A stretch of 33,658 bases of DNA from Alphaproteobacteria bacterium (GCA_013288305.1 JABDCD010000011.1:1-33658), one strand, 5' to 3'. Positions 23,715-31,860 are shown, counted from the first letter of the stretch. Translations and numbers: made by a program. Notes: a model not told the origin generated them from the sequence alone.

Positions 23715-26700
23715 ATGAAACGTACCCGCGGGAAAAACGCCAAGAAAAAAACGCTTGCCCATAAATGGCGGCTGTTCCTGCTGACGTCATGCCTCACCAC
23801 CCTGCCCCAGCAAAGCCATGCCAGCGACATCCGGCACGCTCCCGACCCCGACGGCAGTCACGATCCGTCGGTATTGCCGCGCGATCAGCACACATTGCTG
23901 CAGCTGTCCATCCAGCAGGTCGTCGATGAATTCTTCTCGCTTAAGGAACTCCTCGTCCCCTCCGCGAACGCCCAAAATCCGCCCGTAAATCCACCTGTGG
24001 TAGACCCGAATCCGCCTGTGAATCCACCTGTGAATCCACCTGTAAATCCGTCGCCTGTAAATCCACCTGTGAATCCGCCTGTAGTAGACCCGAATCCACC
24101 TGTGAATCCGCCTGTAAATCCGCCACCTGTGAATCCACCTGTAAATCCGCCACCTGTAAATCCGCCTGTGAATCCGCCACCTGTGAATCCACCTGTAAAT
24201 CCGCCACCTGTAAATCCGCCTGTGAATCCGCCTGTAGTAGACCCGAATCCACCTGTGAATCCGCCTGTAAATCCGCCTGTGAATCCGCCTGTAGTAGACC
24301 CGAATCCACCTGTGAATCCGCCTGTAAATCCGCCACCTGTGAATCCACCTGTAAATCCGCCACCTGTAAATCCGCCTGTAAATCCGCCGCCTGTAGTTCC
24401 GCCTGTAAATCCGCCGCCTGTAGTTCCGCCTAATTCCAATCCCGATAGCCCTTTTACCGTTATCGATCTACCACTTCCGGAGTCCAATCCCGACTCTTTT
24501 ACCATTACCTTTCCTGACTCTTTTCCCGATTCCAATCCTGAACCTTTTACCATTACCTTTCCTGACTCTTTTCCCGATTCCAATCCTGAACCTTTTATCA
24601 TTACCTTTCCCGAGCCCTTTCCGGAAACCCATCCCGATACGCATCCTGATTCCTTCCCCGATAGCATTCACCACCCTGAGCCTCATCCTGAAACGCATCC
24701 CGATACCTACCCTGATACGCATCCCGAGTATTATCCCGACACTTATCCTGAGCACTATCCCGATACCTACCCTGATACGTATCCTGATACCTATCCCGAT
24801 ACTTATCCTGATACTTACCCCGATACGTATCCTGATACGCATCCCGACACCTATCCCGATACCTATCCCGACAACTGTAACGACAGCATTCCTGAGACGT
24901 ACCCCGATACTTCACCCGACTCGGGTCCCGAATCTTCTCCGGAGCGGCTGCCCGACCTGCCTTTCATGGAAGCGCTGCCGATGGATACGCGCTACCGCGA
25001 TATGTGCGTTACGGGGGCGGTGCTGCCGGCCAGCGATTTCGATGCGAAAACCGGCAACCTGACCGGAGCGCCCGGCACCCCCTGCAGCGAGTCGAATCTA
25101 TTTGGCGAGGGCTGCACCGGCACCCTGCTGGGAGCGAAACCGCCGCCCGACGCGGCGGGCAACCGTCAGTGCGTAGCAATGAAGGATACGCCGGTAGTGG
25201 ATATTCCCGCCGCCATCAAAGCGAATCCCAACCTCGCTTTTGCCTCTTACCTGAACATGGACGCTGCGAACCAATATAACCTCGATAACGCCATATGGGG
25301 CTTACCCGACATGTATGGCGCCATCAGCTCTTACCCGAACGTGACGCATGTGGTCGGCGGCAAGGCCGGGTGCCTGGACATCCTTGACTTTGCCCTTCCG
25401 CCCGCCATGGCGCCGTGGAACATCTCCCTGTTCGCCGACCTGGCCCGCGCGAAGTTCTTTAATTGCGACGCCAATTTCACTTTGAGCAATGACCTTTTTC
25501 CCGTTCCAGGCACCAGCCTCCCCGGCCCGGCCTACGTCATGGCACGGCCGGGCGTCCCCGGCCCCGGCGATTTCGGCACGCCCGATCCCCGCTCGAAAGA
25601 CGATCCCAACGGCGCTATCGTCGCCAGCTGCCAGCCGCTGGTAAGCGGTTATTGGGCGCAGATCGCCAAATTAGGCGGGCCGAATGAAACGAAAGGCGGC
25701 GGCGCGCCGGTCTGGCGTTATAGCGGTGAAGGGATAAACGCATTGTGGCCTGAGATCAGCGTTGCCGACGGCAATGTGCTGGCGGCGGTGTATGACGAAA
25801 ACGAATTCCGGTTGAGCACCGGTCTGGCCGGCGGCTTAGGCAATTACCTGTGGAAAGACTGGAAGGCGAACTTCATCGATCGTCCCATCAATCCGCTCTA
25901 TGTATTGACAGAAACGCTGGAGCCAAATCCATTTAAAGACCAAGTCATCGGGCTACCGTGCGTCCAGGATATCGGCTCGGACAGCCCGCCGTCGTCGGAC
26001 AGCCCGGCCACCTCGGACAGCCCGGCCACCGGGGTTTCCCCGCCGCCACCCAAACCCATACCGCCGTTATGCCACGCCCCTCCTGACAGCATTCCCGACA
26101 CCGCCCCCGATTCATGCGCGCTGCCCAGCTTCCCGATCCCGCCGGATTACAATTACCAATCGCCGCCGGTGCCGACCGATTCCAAGGGGAAGAAAATTTA
26201 TTATTGCCCGAACGTCGAGAAAATCATCGATCCGAGCAACCCGTTCTCGCCGCGCCTGGATTTCACCCCCGGCAACACCGACCGCGATACCTATTCCCCG
26301 AAAACTTCGCAAGACCTTAACTCCTGCAGCGCTACCATACTGGGCTACACCGACTACAAGAAGAATCCGGATGATTGGAAAGCGCTCAACGAATTGCCGG
26401 TACAGTGCGCCGACGTTCCCGTCGATATATTGAACGAACGCAAGGCGGCATTCGACAGCTGCATCACGCAGCGCATCAATACTAACTTCAATGCCTGGAT
26501 CGCCGCCGGGTTCCCTGACCCCCAACATGCGGACGGCAGCGGATTCAAGCCGCCGTGCGCCACCCGCTTCTTCGAGACGGATACGACATCGACCTGTCCG
26601 GTGAAGATGAGCATTCAACAATGCTGCCATATTATCCTCAAGGATGTCGTGCCCGCCAATTACGTGAAGCTGCGCAGCTGCGAAGGGCTGCGGCACAAGC

Positions 26701-28160
26701 GCATGGCGGTATTCGGCGCAACGACCATCCTGGATACCGACCCGCGCTATGCGACCAATCCCAAAGAAAAAGGCCCCAACGTGCTGATCAATGAGGCGAA
26801 CTACCAGAAGGCGCTGGCCGATGATGAAATGATGAATCAGCCCCAGTATGACTGCGATAAAACACTGGAGACAAAAGAATCCCACTTCAATAATAATCCC
26901 AATCCTCCCGGCAGCGAGAGCATCCCCTATGTCAGGCCCTATTTCGATCCTTCTACCGGGGCGCTGGTGGGCTATCACAAGCCGTACATGCGCTGGTGGG
27001 ATACCGGCGTTTCGGCAGGCCAGCCGCGCCATGGCGGCAGCTTTCTGGGTACGCTGGGCAGCTACGACGTAGTGATCGGCGTCGGCCGCGAGGAACGCTC
27101 GCCCGAGGATGCCGTGCTGGCTAATAAAAATCCGCCAAACGGCCCCCTGGATCAGACCGCCGACGAACTGAAGAAACCCCAGTTCGCCCAGGAGGGCAGA
27201 TTCGGCGGCTGGACCGAGCTGATGCTTCACCAGCTAAATACCTGGCGCCGCGCCAACCTGGCCTGCATCGGGCGCTATGAAAAACTGGGCAAGCCCTACA
27301 GCGCCGAAGCCCTCGTTCTCGCCAAGGCGGGCGCCGGCTATACCAGCATGGCCGGCCAGCAGAAACCGTGGCCCGAGGGCTGGCGCGGCTATGTCACCGA
27401 TACCCATAAGCAGGGATTCCCGGTAGCCATGCAGGGGCGGCAGGGGCTGGACAACGTGCGTATCGGCGACATCATCAGCTATACCATAGGCGGCGTGCCG
27501 CACATCGCTTTTGTGACCGGCGTCGATTTCAACAAGCCGGGCGCGGAACACGTCAATGTCGTCTTCTGGGACCAGGGCAAATTCCCCGACTCCACCGGCT
27601 TCAGCATCATGGCAGGCCAGCCCACGGAACGCAGTATTTATAAAACGGCCGTGGAGACGCAAATAACGACCGACCATATTTTATTTGCGCTTACCGGCGT
27701 GCAGCCCTCCTGTGAGGATCCGGGCTATGTCGAATGTGTGTTACCTCCCGATAGCGCGGGGAAAGATCAATGGACGACGGCGTGGATTTACCGTCCCCGG
27801 GATGACGTACGCAGATGTCCCCTGCCCCAACTTACCAAGACCTATGATTGGCCAGGCCTGACCTCCCTCTTGCTTCTGCAGCAATTCACCATTCCAGGCG
27901 CCGCGGCCACGGCCGTCGCTTCGAGTTCGCTCGCTCCCCCCGGCGTCATCGGACAAGCGATGACCCAGGATTATCCCACCAATGTATGGGAGTGGTGCGT
28001 CAATAGCGGCTACGATTCGCCAATCACGTGGAGGCCTATAGAAGGATGGACCGGCGCGGGAGCCGGCGCCATTACACCGGTCATCCTGTGCGGCCCGGGA
28101 TGGGAAGGCTGCCTCGCCGCCAGCGAACATACCGAATACTTCACGGGAACCACGCGATAG
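23715..28160 (+). CDS. Giant exported repeat protein (NPPV and PDTY repeats plus Cys-containing C-terminal region)
   Basis: 1481 residues. A basic N-terminus and hydrophobic core (RLFLLTSCLTTLPQQSHAS) make a signal peptide. Residues 88-238 are NPPV/NPPP repeats with interspersed VVDP. About 242-316 hold longer repeats (TITFPDSFPDSNPEPF). About 326-388 hold PDTY tetrads, with a few HPDT/PEYY variants. From about 430 to the end the sequence is non-repetitive, rich in Cys and Pro, with short SDSPA repeats near 755-775. A stretch near 1230-1300 (GLDNVRIGDIISYTIGG and PHIAFVTGVDF) faintly recalls CHAP/NlpC-type folds, but no catalytic triad can be assigned. Probably a cell-surface or secreted stalk-and-head protein; family not recognised. 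No clear Shine-Dalgarno. Confidence 0.85.
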   Translation: MKRTRGKNAKKKTLAHKWRLFLLTSCLTTLPQQSHASDIRHAPDPDGSHDPSVLPRDQHTLLQLSIQQVVDEFFSLKELLVPSANAQNPPVNPPVVDPNPPVNPPVNPPVNPSPVNPPVNPPVVDPNPPVNPPVNPPPVNPPVNPPPVNPPVNPPPVNPPVNPPPVNPPVNPPVVDPNPPVNPPVNPPVNPPVVDPNPPVNPPVNPPPVNPPVNPPPVNPPVNPPPVVPPVNPPPVVPPNSNPDSPFTVIDLPLPESNPDSFTITFPDSFPDSNPEPFTITFPDSFPDSNPEPFIITFPEPFPETHPDTHPDSFPDSIHHPEPHPETHPDTYPDTHPEYYPDTYPEHYPDTYPDTYPDTYPDTYPDTYPDTYPDTHPDTYPDTYPDNCNDSIPETYPDTSPDSGPESSPERLPDLPFMEALPMDTRYRDMCVTGAVLPASDFDAKTGNLTGAPGTPCSESNLFGEGCTGTLLGAKPPPDAAGNRQCVAMKDTPVVDIPAAIKANPNLAFASYLNMDAANQYNLDNAIWGLPDMYGAISSYPNVTHVVGGKAGCLDILDFALPPAMAPWNISLFADLARAKFFNCDANFTLSNDLFPVPGTSLPGPAYVMARPGVPGPGDFGTPDPRSKDDPNGAIVASCQPLVSGYWAQIAKLGGPNETKGGGAPVWRYSGEGINALWPEISVADGNVLAAVYDENEFRLSTGLAGGLGNYLWKDWKANFIDRPINPLYVLTETLEPNPFKDQVIGLPCVQDIGSDSPPSSDSPATSDSPATGVSPPPPKPIPPLCHAPPDSIPDTAPDSCALPSFPIPPDYNYQSPPVPTDSKGKKIYYCPNVEKIIDPSNPFSPRLDFTPGNTDRDTYSPKTSQDLNSCSATILGYTDYKKNPDDWKALNELPVQCADVPVDILNERKAAFDSCITQRINTNFNAWIAAGFPDPQHADGSGFKPPCATRFFETDTTSTCPVKMSIQQCCHIILKDVVPANYVKLRSCEGLRHKRMAVFGATTILDTDPRYATNPKEKGPNVLINEANYQKALADDEMMNQPQYDCDKTLETKESHFNNNPNPPGSESIPYVRPYFDPSTGALVGYHKPYMRWWDTGVSAGQPRHGGSFLGTLGSYDVVIGVGREERSPEDAVLANKNPPNGPLDQTADELKKPQFAQEGRFGGWTELMLHQLNTWRRANLACIGRYEKLGKPYSAEALVLAKAGAGYTSMAGQQKPWPEGWRGYVTDTHKQGFPVAMQGRQGLDNVRIGDIISYTIGGVPHIAFVTGVDFNKPGAEHVNVVFWDQGKFPDSTGFSIMAGQPTERSIYKTAVETQITTDHILFALTGVQPSCEDPGYVECVLPPDSAGKDQWTTAWIYRPRDDVRRCPLPQLTKTYDWPGLTSLLLLQQFTIPGAAATAVASSSLAPPGVIGQAMTQDYPTNVWEWCVNSGYDSPITWRPIEGWTGAGAGAITPVILCGPGWEGCLAASEHTEYFTGTTR
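23976..24430 (+). repeat. Tandem 12-bp coding repeat (NPPV/NPPP array)
   Basis: Units of the form AAYCCRCCTGTR repeated with occasional 3-base CCA/CCG insertions and VVDP spacers. Third-position changes are scattered, so the array is not a recent perfect expansion, but longer blocks (for example around 24069-24180 and 24228-24330) are near-identical, implying block duplication. Confidence 0.92.
24480..24600 (+). repeat. Tandem ~57-bp coding repeat (TITFPDSFPDSNPEPF)
   Basis: Near-identical units encoding ACC-ATT-ACC-TTT-CCT-GAC-TCT, followed by the SNPEPF part, occur at about 24483, 24540 and 24597, the third starting to diverge. Confidence 0.8.
24690..24876 (+). repeat. Tandem 12-bp coding repeat (PDTY array)
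   Basis: Units like CCYGATACSTAY in near-continuous array, encoding Pro-Asp-Thr-Tyr tetrads with His/Glu variants at the edges. Confidence 0.9.
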
Positions 28161-28161
28161 A

Positions 28162-28878
28162 TTATCGGTGCGCCGCCAGCCAGCGCTCGGCCGCGGCCAG
28201 CCCCGGCGGATCGCCGATATGCAGCCAATGCCCGTCATGACGCAAGGCGCGGATGCGCGGCAACGTCCCGTCGCTTTGCATTTCGCGGTTATATAAAACA
28301 TTCAGTGAAAAAGCGCCGTCCGGCGCATGGTCGAACAGGCGCGGATGCAGCAGCTGCACACCGGTAAACACGAACGGCGCCGACGGCGCGTCCAGGCGGC
28401 GGCGTAAAGTGCCGCCCGCGTCCAGGAAAAAATCGCCCGGCCCGTCATAGCCCACGGCAGCGGCGACCGGATGCACCAGCAGCAGCGCATCCGCCGTATC
28501 GTCCCACGCCTGCGAGAGCCGGTGCAATGCCGGAATCTTGCCGTCGATGCAGATCACATCGCTGTTGACGGAGAAAAATGGCGCAGTGCCCAAGAGCGGC
28601 AATGCCTGCCTGATGCCGCCGCCGGTTTCGAGCACCGTTGTTTCCCGCGATATTTGAACCTTCGGCGTAGCGCGCTTGGCTAAATGCGCTTCCAGCAACT
28701 CCGCCTGGTAATAGCTGTTGACCACCGCCTCGCTTATGCCCGAAGCGGCAAGCCAGTCCAGCGTCCGGTCGATCAGAGAAATGCCCGCAACTTTTATCAG
28801 CGGCTTGGGCACATGGTCGGTCAGCGGCCGCATCCGCGTGCCCAATCCCGCCGCCAGCACCATCGCTCCCGGCATCAT
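28162..28878 (-). CDS. murU: N-acetylmuramate-1-phosphate uridylyltransferase
   Basis: 238 residues from the ATG at 28878, which overlaps the amgK stop (ATGA). MVLAAGLGTRMRPLTDHVPKPLIKVAG is the nucleotidyltransferase signature; NSDVICIDG carries the metal-binding Asp; TGVQLLHPRLFDHAPDGAFSLN and GHWLHIGDP follow. With AmgK it recycles MurNAc from peptidoglycan directly to UDP-MurNAc, bypassing MurA and so lowering fosfomycin sensitivity. It is convergent with the giant protein gene, one base apart. Confidence 0.94.
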   Translation of the reverse strand: MMPGAMVLAAGLGTRMRPLTDHVPKPLIKVAGISLIDRTLDWLAASGISEAVVNSYYQAELLEAHLAKRATPKVQISRETTVLETGGGIRQALPLLGTAPFFSVNSDVICIDGKIPALHRLSQAWDDTADALLLVHPVAAAVGYDGPGDFFLDAGGTLRRRLDAPSAPFVFTGVQLLHPRLFDHAPDGAFSLNVLYNREMQSDGTLPRIRALRHDGHWLHIGDPPGLAAAERWLAAHR

Positions 28879-29900
28879 GCCGTGAGCGCCAGTTCTTGCG
28901 ACGTATGGCGGATGGCGATGACGCCGCGCTGGCCTACGGGAACGTGCGTATCCATCCATGCCTTAAGGTCCGCCAATGCCGGATGGGCAAGGTCGCGCCC
29001 GAGATGACGCCATACGCGCGGCAAATATTGAAGATAGGCGAATTTGCCATCGCGCGCGGCGAGGCGCGAAAAAATGCCGACGATCTTGCTGTTGCGCTGC
29101 GTGCCCAGCACGGCGTAGGCCGTCATGAATTGCTCCTTGTCCACCCCGGCGGCGGCGATGTAGCGCTCAAGCATGGCATCCGCCAGTGGCGCGGAAACAT
29201 CGCGCCGCGCATCTTCAAGCAATGATACGACATCATAAGCCGCATCGCCGGTGACGCCGTCCTGGAAATCAAGCAGCCCGACGCGCTTGACGCCCGCCCG
29301 ATCCGGCAGCCACATGAGATTATCGGCATGGTAATCGCGGTGCACCCAGGTACCGGAGGCCAGCGGCGCCTGCGCCAGAATGCTTTGCCACAACGCCATA
29401 TATTCAGGGCGAAGCGCCGCCGCTTCCTGCCGACCCAGTATCTGCGGCAGATACCAATCGGCGAACAGGCTGGTTTCCTGCATTAGCAACGCTTCGCTAT
29501 AGGCAGGCAGCGACATGGTTTTTTCGCCGCGCCACTGCGCCAATACATCGATGGCGGCAGCATATAATTCCTGTTCCATGCCACCGCGCGCTTTCAGCAG
29601 CGAGGTGAAGGAATCGTCGCCCAGATCCTCCAGCAGCAGCAGCCCGCCCGGCACATCCTGCGCCAGCAGCAGCGGCGCGCTGTAGCCGGCCCGGCACAAA
29701 TAATCGGCAATGGCGACGTAGGGGCGGATTTTTTCCTTCTCCGGCGGCGCATCCATCAGCATGGCGGTCTGCCCGTCTTTGCGGATGCGGATGTAGCGCC
29801 TAAACGAAGCGTCGCCCGGCAGCGGGTGCAGCTCGGCATCCTTGTAGCCGCTGCGGCTTAGGAATTCCCTGATCTGTTCGAGCCTGTCCGCGTGAGTCAT
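28875..29900 (-). CDS. amgK: Anomeric N-acetylmuramate/N-acetylglucosamine kinase
   Basis: 341 residues, APH-like kinase fold. PLPGDASFRRYIRI (N-lobe), LLEDLGDDSF, catalytic HRDYHADN at 187-194 and metal-binding DFQDG at 211-215 are all present. Phosphorylates C1 of MurNAc and GlcNAc, feeding MurU. Both ends overlap their neighbours by ATGA (tsaE upstream, murU downstream), so the three are one tightly coupled unit. Confidence 0.95.
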   Translation of the reverse strand: MTHADRLEQIREFLSRSGYKDAELHPLPGDASFRRYIRIRKDGQTAMLMDAPPEKEKIRPYVAIADYLCRAGYSAPLLLAQDVPGGLLLLEDLGDDSFTSLLKARGGMEQELYAAAIDVLAQWRGEKTMSLPAYSEALLMQETSLFADWYLPQILGRQEAAALRPEYMALWQSILAQAPLASGTWVHRDYHADNLMWLPDRAGVKRVGLLDFQDGVTGDAAYDVVSLLEDARRDVSAPLADAMLERYIAAAGVDKEQFMTAYAVLGTQRNSKIVGIFSRLAARDGKFAYLQYLPRVWRHLGRDLAHPALADLKAWMDTHVPVGQRGVIAIRHTSQELALTA

Positions 29901-30376
29901 AGATTCTCTTTTACATTATCAAGCCGCGCCTGCCATGCGGCGGACGACCCGGTGAAGGTAAATCGCCGCTGATGTGGATCGCTGCCTGTTTCAATGGTAA
30001 CGTCAAGCGCGTCCCGAGGCAACAGGCTTTGCACCAGCTCCGGCCATTCGATGAGCGTAATGCCGCTGTGCAGGGCTTCGTCCAGCCCGATTTCCGTGAT
30101 TTCTTCGGGATTTTTCAGGCGATAGAGGTCGAAATGCCAGACCGCTTTGTCGCCCGCCGGATAAGTCTGCACGAGCGTAAAGGTCGGGCTGACTACCTCG
30201 TCATGCGCCGGGTTCAATGCCTGGATAAAGCCACGGGCGAAGGTGGTTTTGCCGGAGCCGAGATCGCCGCGCAGCAGGATGCAGTCGCCCATGCGGCACT
30301 GGCGGGAGAGCGAGGCCGCGAGCCGATGTGTTTGTAACACATCGCTAGATGTCAGATGTCGGATGATTATCCCCAC
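29897..30376 (-). CDS. tsaE: tRNA threonylcarbamoyladenosine biosynthesis ATPase TsaE, GTG start
   Basis: 159 residues from a GTG at 30376, which aligns with the family N-terminus (HLTSSDVLQTHRLAASL). The frame stays open to an ATG at 30439, but that stretch is the repeat at 30370-30440 and its translation (PDPAKACPRAGG) is not family-like. Walker A GDLGSGKT is at 37-44, and SPTFTLVQTY and YHFDLYR-like HFDLYRL segments follow. With TsaB and TsaD it makes t6A37 on ANN-decoding tRNAs. AGGCGGGGAT precedes the GTG. Confidence 0.9.
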   Translation of the reverse strand: MGIIIRHLTSSDVLQTHRLAASLSRQCRMGDCILLRGDLGSGKTTFARGFIQALNPAHDEVVSPTFTLVQTYPAGDKAVWHFDLYRLKNPEEITEIGLDEALHSGITLIEWPELVQSLLPRDALDVTIETGSDPHQRRFTFTGSSAAWQARLDNVKENL

Positions 30377-30458
30377 ATCCCCGCCTGCGCGGGGACAAGC
30401 TTTTGCGGGGTCCGGCGCAATCATAACCGGACCCCGCAATGCGCTACGTTTATGCGGG
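30370..30458. repeat. GC-rich palindromic repeat cluster upstream of tsaE
   Basis: CCCCGC/GCGGGG hairpin at about 30379-30394, then TTGCGGGGTCCGG (30403-30415) facing CCGGACCCCGCAA (30427-30439) with an 11-base loop, then a further TGCGGGGA. It lies between iscX and tsaE and supplies an open frame in front of tsaE. No T-run follows, so it is not a classical terminator. Confidence 0.75.
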
Positions 30459-30460
30459 GA

Positions 30461-30655
30461 TTAGGATCGCTCATCGATCCACGCCATCTGGATGGCTTCG
30501 AGGATTTTTTCGTTGCAGCCGTCGGGGGCGTCGTGGAATTCGGGCAGCGACGTCACCCATGTGCGCAAATCGGTGAAGCGCAGGTTGACGTTATCCGCAT
30601 CAGGATACATTTCCTCCAGACGTATGGCGATTTCCTGTATGTCCAGCCAGCGCAC
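30461..30655 (-). CDS. iscX: Fe-S cluster assembly accessory protein IscX
   Basis: 64 residues, family length. LDIQEIAIRLEEMYPDADNVNLRFTDLRTWV and the closing NEKILEAIQMAWIDE match IscX (YfhJ), an acidic protein that binds IscS and iron and tunes Fe-S assembly. GGAGA sits four bases before the ATG. It stands alone, without other isc genes in the window. Confidence 0.94.
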   Translation of the reverse strand: MRWLDIQEIAIRLEEMYPDADNVNLRFTDLRTWVTSLPEFHDAPDGCNEKILEAIQMAWIDERS

Positions 30656-30671
30656 GATGATTCTCCTATAA

Positions 30672-30757
30672 ATCCTGCGAAGCGCGAAGCGATTGCGCAG
30701 GATCGTCTTTACGGATCTCCTATGATCCTGTGCCGCCGCTAACGCGGCTCACAGGAT
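30672..30757. repeat. Paired palindrome, copy 3 (CG-type then TG-type)
   Basis: ATCCTGCG...CGCAGGAT at 30672-30703 and ATCCTGTG...CACAGGAT at 30725-30757, 21 bases apart: same two hairpins as at 1464 and 5542 but in the opposite order on this strand, i.e. the whole pair is inverted. Lies just upstream of iscX. Confidence 0.85.
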
Positions 30758-30888
30758 TTATACCCTAGCACAATTCCGGCGGCGGGCAATATGCGATGAC
30801 GAATTATTCTCTTTATCCCCGCCCCCGCTTTTCCCTTGTGCTTTGAGGCTATTGTGGCTAAAAAGTCCCTCCACCGTATTCTCCTCAT

Positions 30889-30940
30889 GCCGTTGTAGCT
30901 CAGTTGGTAGAGCGGCGCATTCGTAAGGTTCGGGTCAGCC
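30889..30940 (+). pseudogene. Truncated tRNA-Thr(CGT)
   Basis: Starts GCCGTTG TA GCTC AGTTGGTA GAGC G GCGCA TTCGTAA: acceptor 5' strand, complete D arm, anticodon 5' strand and loop with anticodon CGT. The 3' strand of the anticodon stem is missing; it runs into GGTTCGGGTC, which looks like a T-arm remnant, and no matching acceptor 3' strand or CCA follows. Interpreted as a deletion-damaged tRNA gene, possibly an old integration site. Confidence 0.7.
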
Positions 30941-31038
30941 GTAACATCATATCCGTTTTTCTCATAGGACAGAGGCAGATAGCATTTTATGTCTTCTGCG
31001 CTCGATAGCTACGGGGGAGCATTCGGGGAGCGAAACTG
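30941..31038. other. Non-coding stretch after the broken tRNA
   Basis: No gene recognised. Contains GGGGGAGCATTCGGGGAGCG (31014 onward), a direct near-repeat of GGGAGCATTC/GGGGAGCG. Possibly the remains of an integrated element; nothing decisive. The stretch 30764-30888 before the tRNA likewise shows no gene and presumably held the tRNA promoter. Confidence 0.35.
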
Positions 31039-31164
31039 ATGTTATTGGGAGTGATGGGGTGTTATTCTTTCAATCACATCAGCTTAAGGGCGAAGATTGA
31101 AGATGGCTTTGATGAAATTCACCCAGAAAAATCAGTGACTTTTAGGCGATTCCCGGCTGTATAG
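31039..31164 (+). CDS. Possible 41-residue ORF or gene remnant
   Basis: ATG at 31039 with GGAG eight bases upstream, ending at 31164; reads with protein-like composition toward the end (LRAKIEDGFDEIHPEKSVTFRRFPAV). It overlaps the 3' end of the opposite-strand OB-fold-like gene by 33 bases. Could be a fragment of a lost gene or chance. Confidence 0.2.
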   Translation: MLLGVMGCYSFNHISLRAKIEDGFDEIHPEKSVTFRRFPAV

Positions 31165-31860
31165 CCCTATTTTTTCAATTTTCCCCGCAGTAATGGCGCG
31201 GCTTTCAAAAAAGGAATTGTCGATTTTTCCATAGACCGTCACCACATCGCCACTGACAATGCGGTTATTGTCCGGAATCTTAATACCGGAAGCATCCACT
31301 TGAATTGTACCCCCCTCGTAGTGCAGTGTGAGGCTGCCATCATACGCGACTCCGCTCACTATACCAGTCAGGGCAACCTGGCCATCAAGAAAGAGCGGCG
31401 CTCCGGCAATAGCAGGTGCTTCTGCTGAAGGGCGTTTATAGAGAATAATATAATCATCGCTAATGTGAATGATAGATGAGACAAGAATTTCATGCTTGGT
31501 AAACCAACTATTATCTATCTTACCGGTGACGGTTACTTTATCGCCGGTCTTTATCTTATGGCCATTTTTTTGAAACAGATCATGCAGCGCATCATCGTAA
31601 TCGACCTGAGTCACGCCATTTCCATAGTCCAGTTCAAACTGGTCACCATCGAGAATTTCAGAAACAGTGCCGGAAAGGGTCACATAGCCATATCTGCCTT
31701 CAACATAACTATCAGCCGTTCTTCCTGTCGTAATGTTTGTGCCTGCATTAGTAATTGTCTCCGCAAAAGCATTCAAATCGGAAGTGCTCATCAAGGACAC
31801 TGTAAGCATAATGCAAGAGGTATATCTCCATACTTTCCTACTCTGGCGGCAGTGGATCAT
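31132..31860 (-). CDS. Exported protein with two OB-fold-like repeats
   Basis: 242 residues. A signal sequence lies within residues 1-33 (RKVWRYTSCIMLTVSLMSTSDLNAFA). Residues 60-131 and 163-229 are internal repeats: GYVTLSGTVSEILDGDQFELDYGNG...GDKVTVTGKIDNSWF and VALTGIVSGVAYDGSLTLHYEGG...GDVVTVYGKIDNSFF. The GxV...GDxVTVxGKID pattern resembles periplasmic OB-fold proteins. It is AT-richer than the lpx or murU genes. Last in a minus-strand set behind the 48-residue gene (44 bases) and the histidine kinase. Ligand unknown. Confidence 0.8.
   Translation of the reverse strand: MIHCRQSRKVWRYTSCIMLTVSLMSTSDLNAFAETITNAGTNITTGRTADSYVEGRYGYVTLSGTVSEILDGDQFELDYGNGVTQVDYDDALHDLFQKNGHKIKTGDKVTVTGKIDNSWFTKHEILVSSIIHISDDYIILYKRPSAEAPAIAGAPLFLDGQVALTGIVSGVAYDGSLTLHYEGGTIQVDASGIKIPDNNRIVSGDVVTVYGKIDNSFFESRAITAGKIEKIGLYSRESPKSH

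Noticed and set aside
23885-24667. Long minus-strand open frame rich in Gly-Gly-Phe-Thr repeats, and a second one reading Ala-Asp-Ser-Gln-Val repeats
   Set aside because: Both are mirror readings of the NPPV coding repeat; a 12-bp repeat without stops opens several frames. No ribosome site, and the plus-strand frame has a signal peptide and continues far beyond the repeat.
23976-24876. Tandem repeats considered as a CRISPR array
   Set aside because: Units are 12 bp, contiguous, in frame and without unique spacers.
24468-24915. Minus-strand frames reading RIRIGV and YRDRYQDT repeats
   Set aside because: Mirror readings of the PDTY repeat on the plus strand.
30403-30439. Strong 13-bp hairpin as an intrinsic terminator of iscX
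   Set aside because: No T-run on the downstream side; it belongs to a cluster of similar GC-rich repeats.
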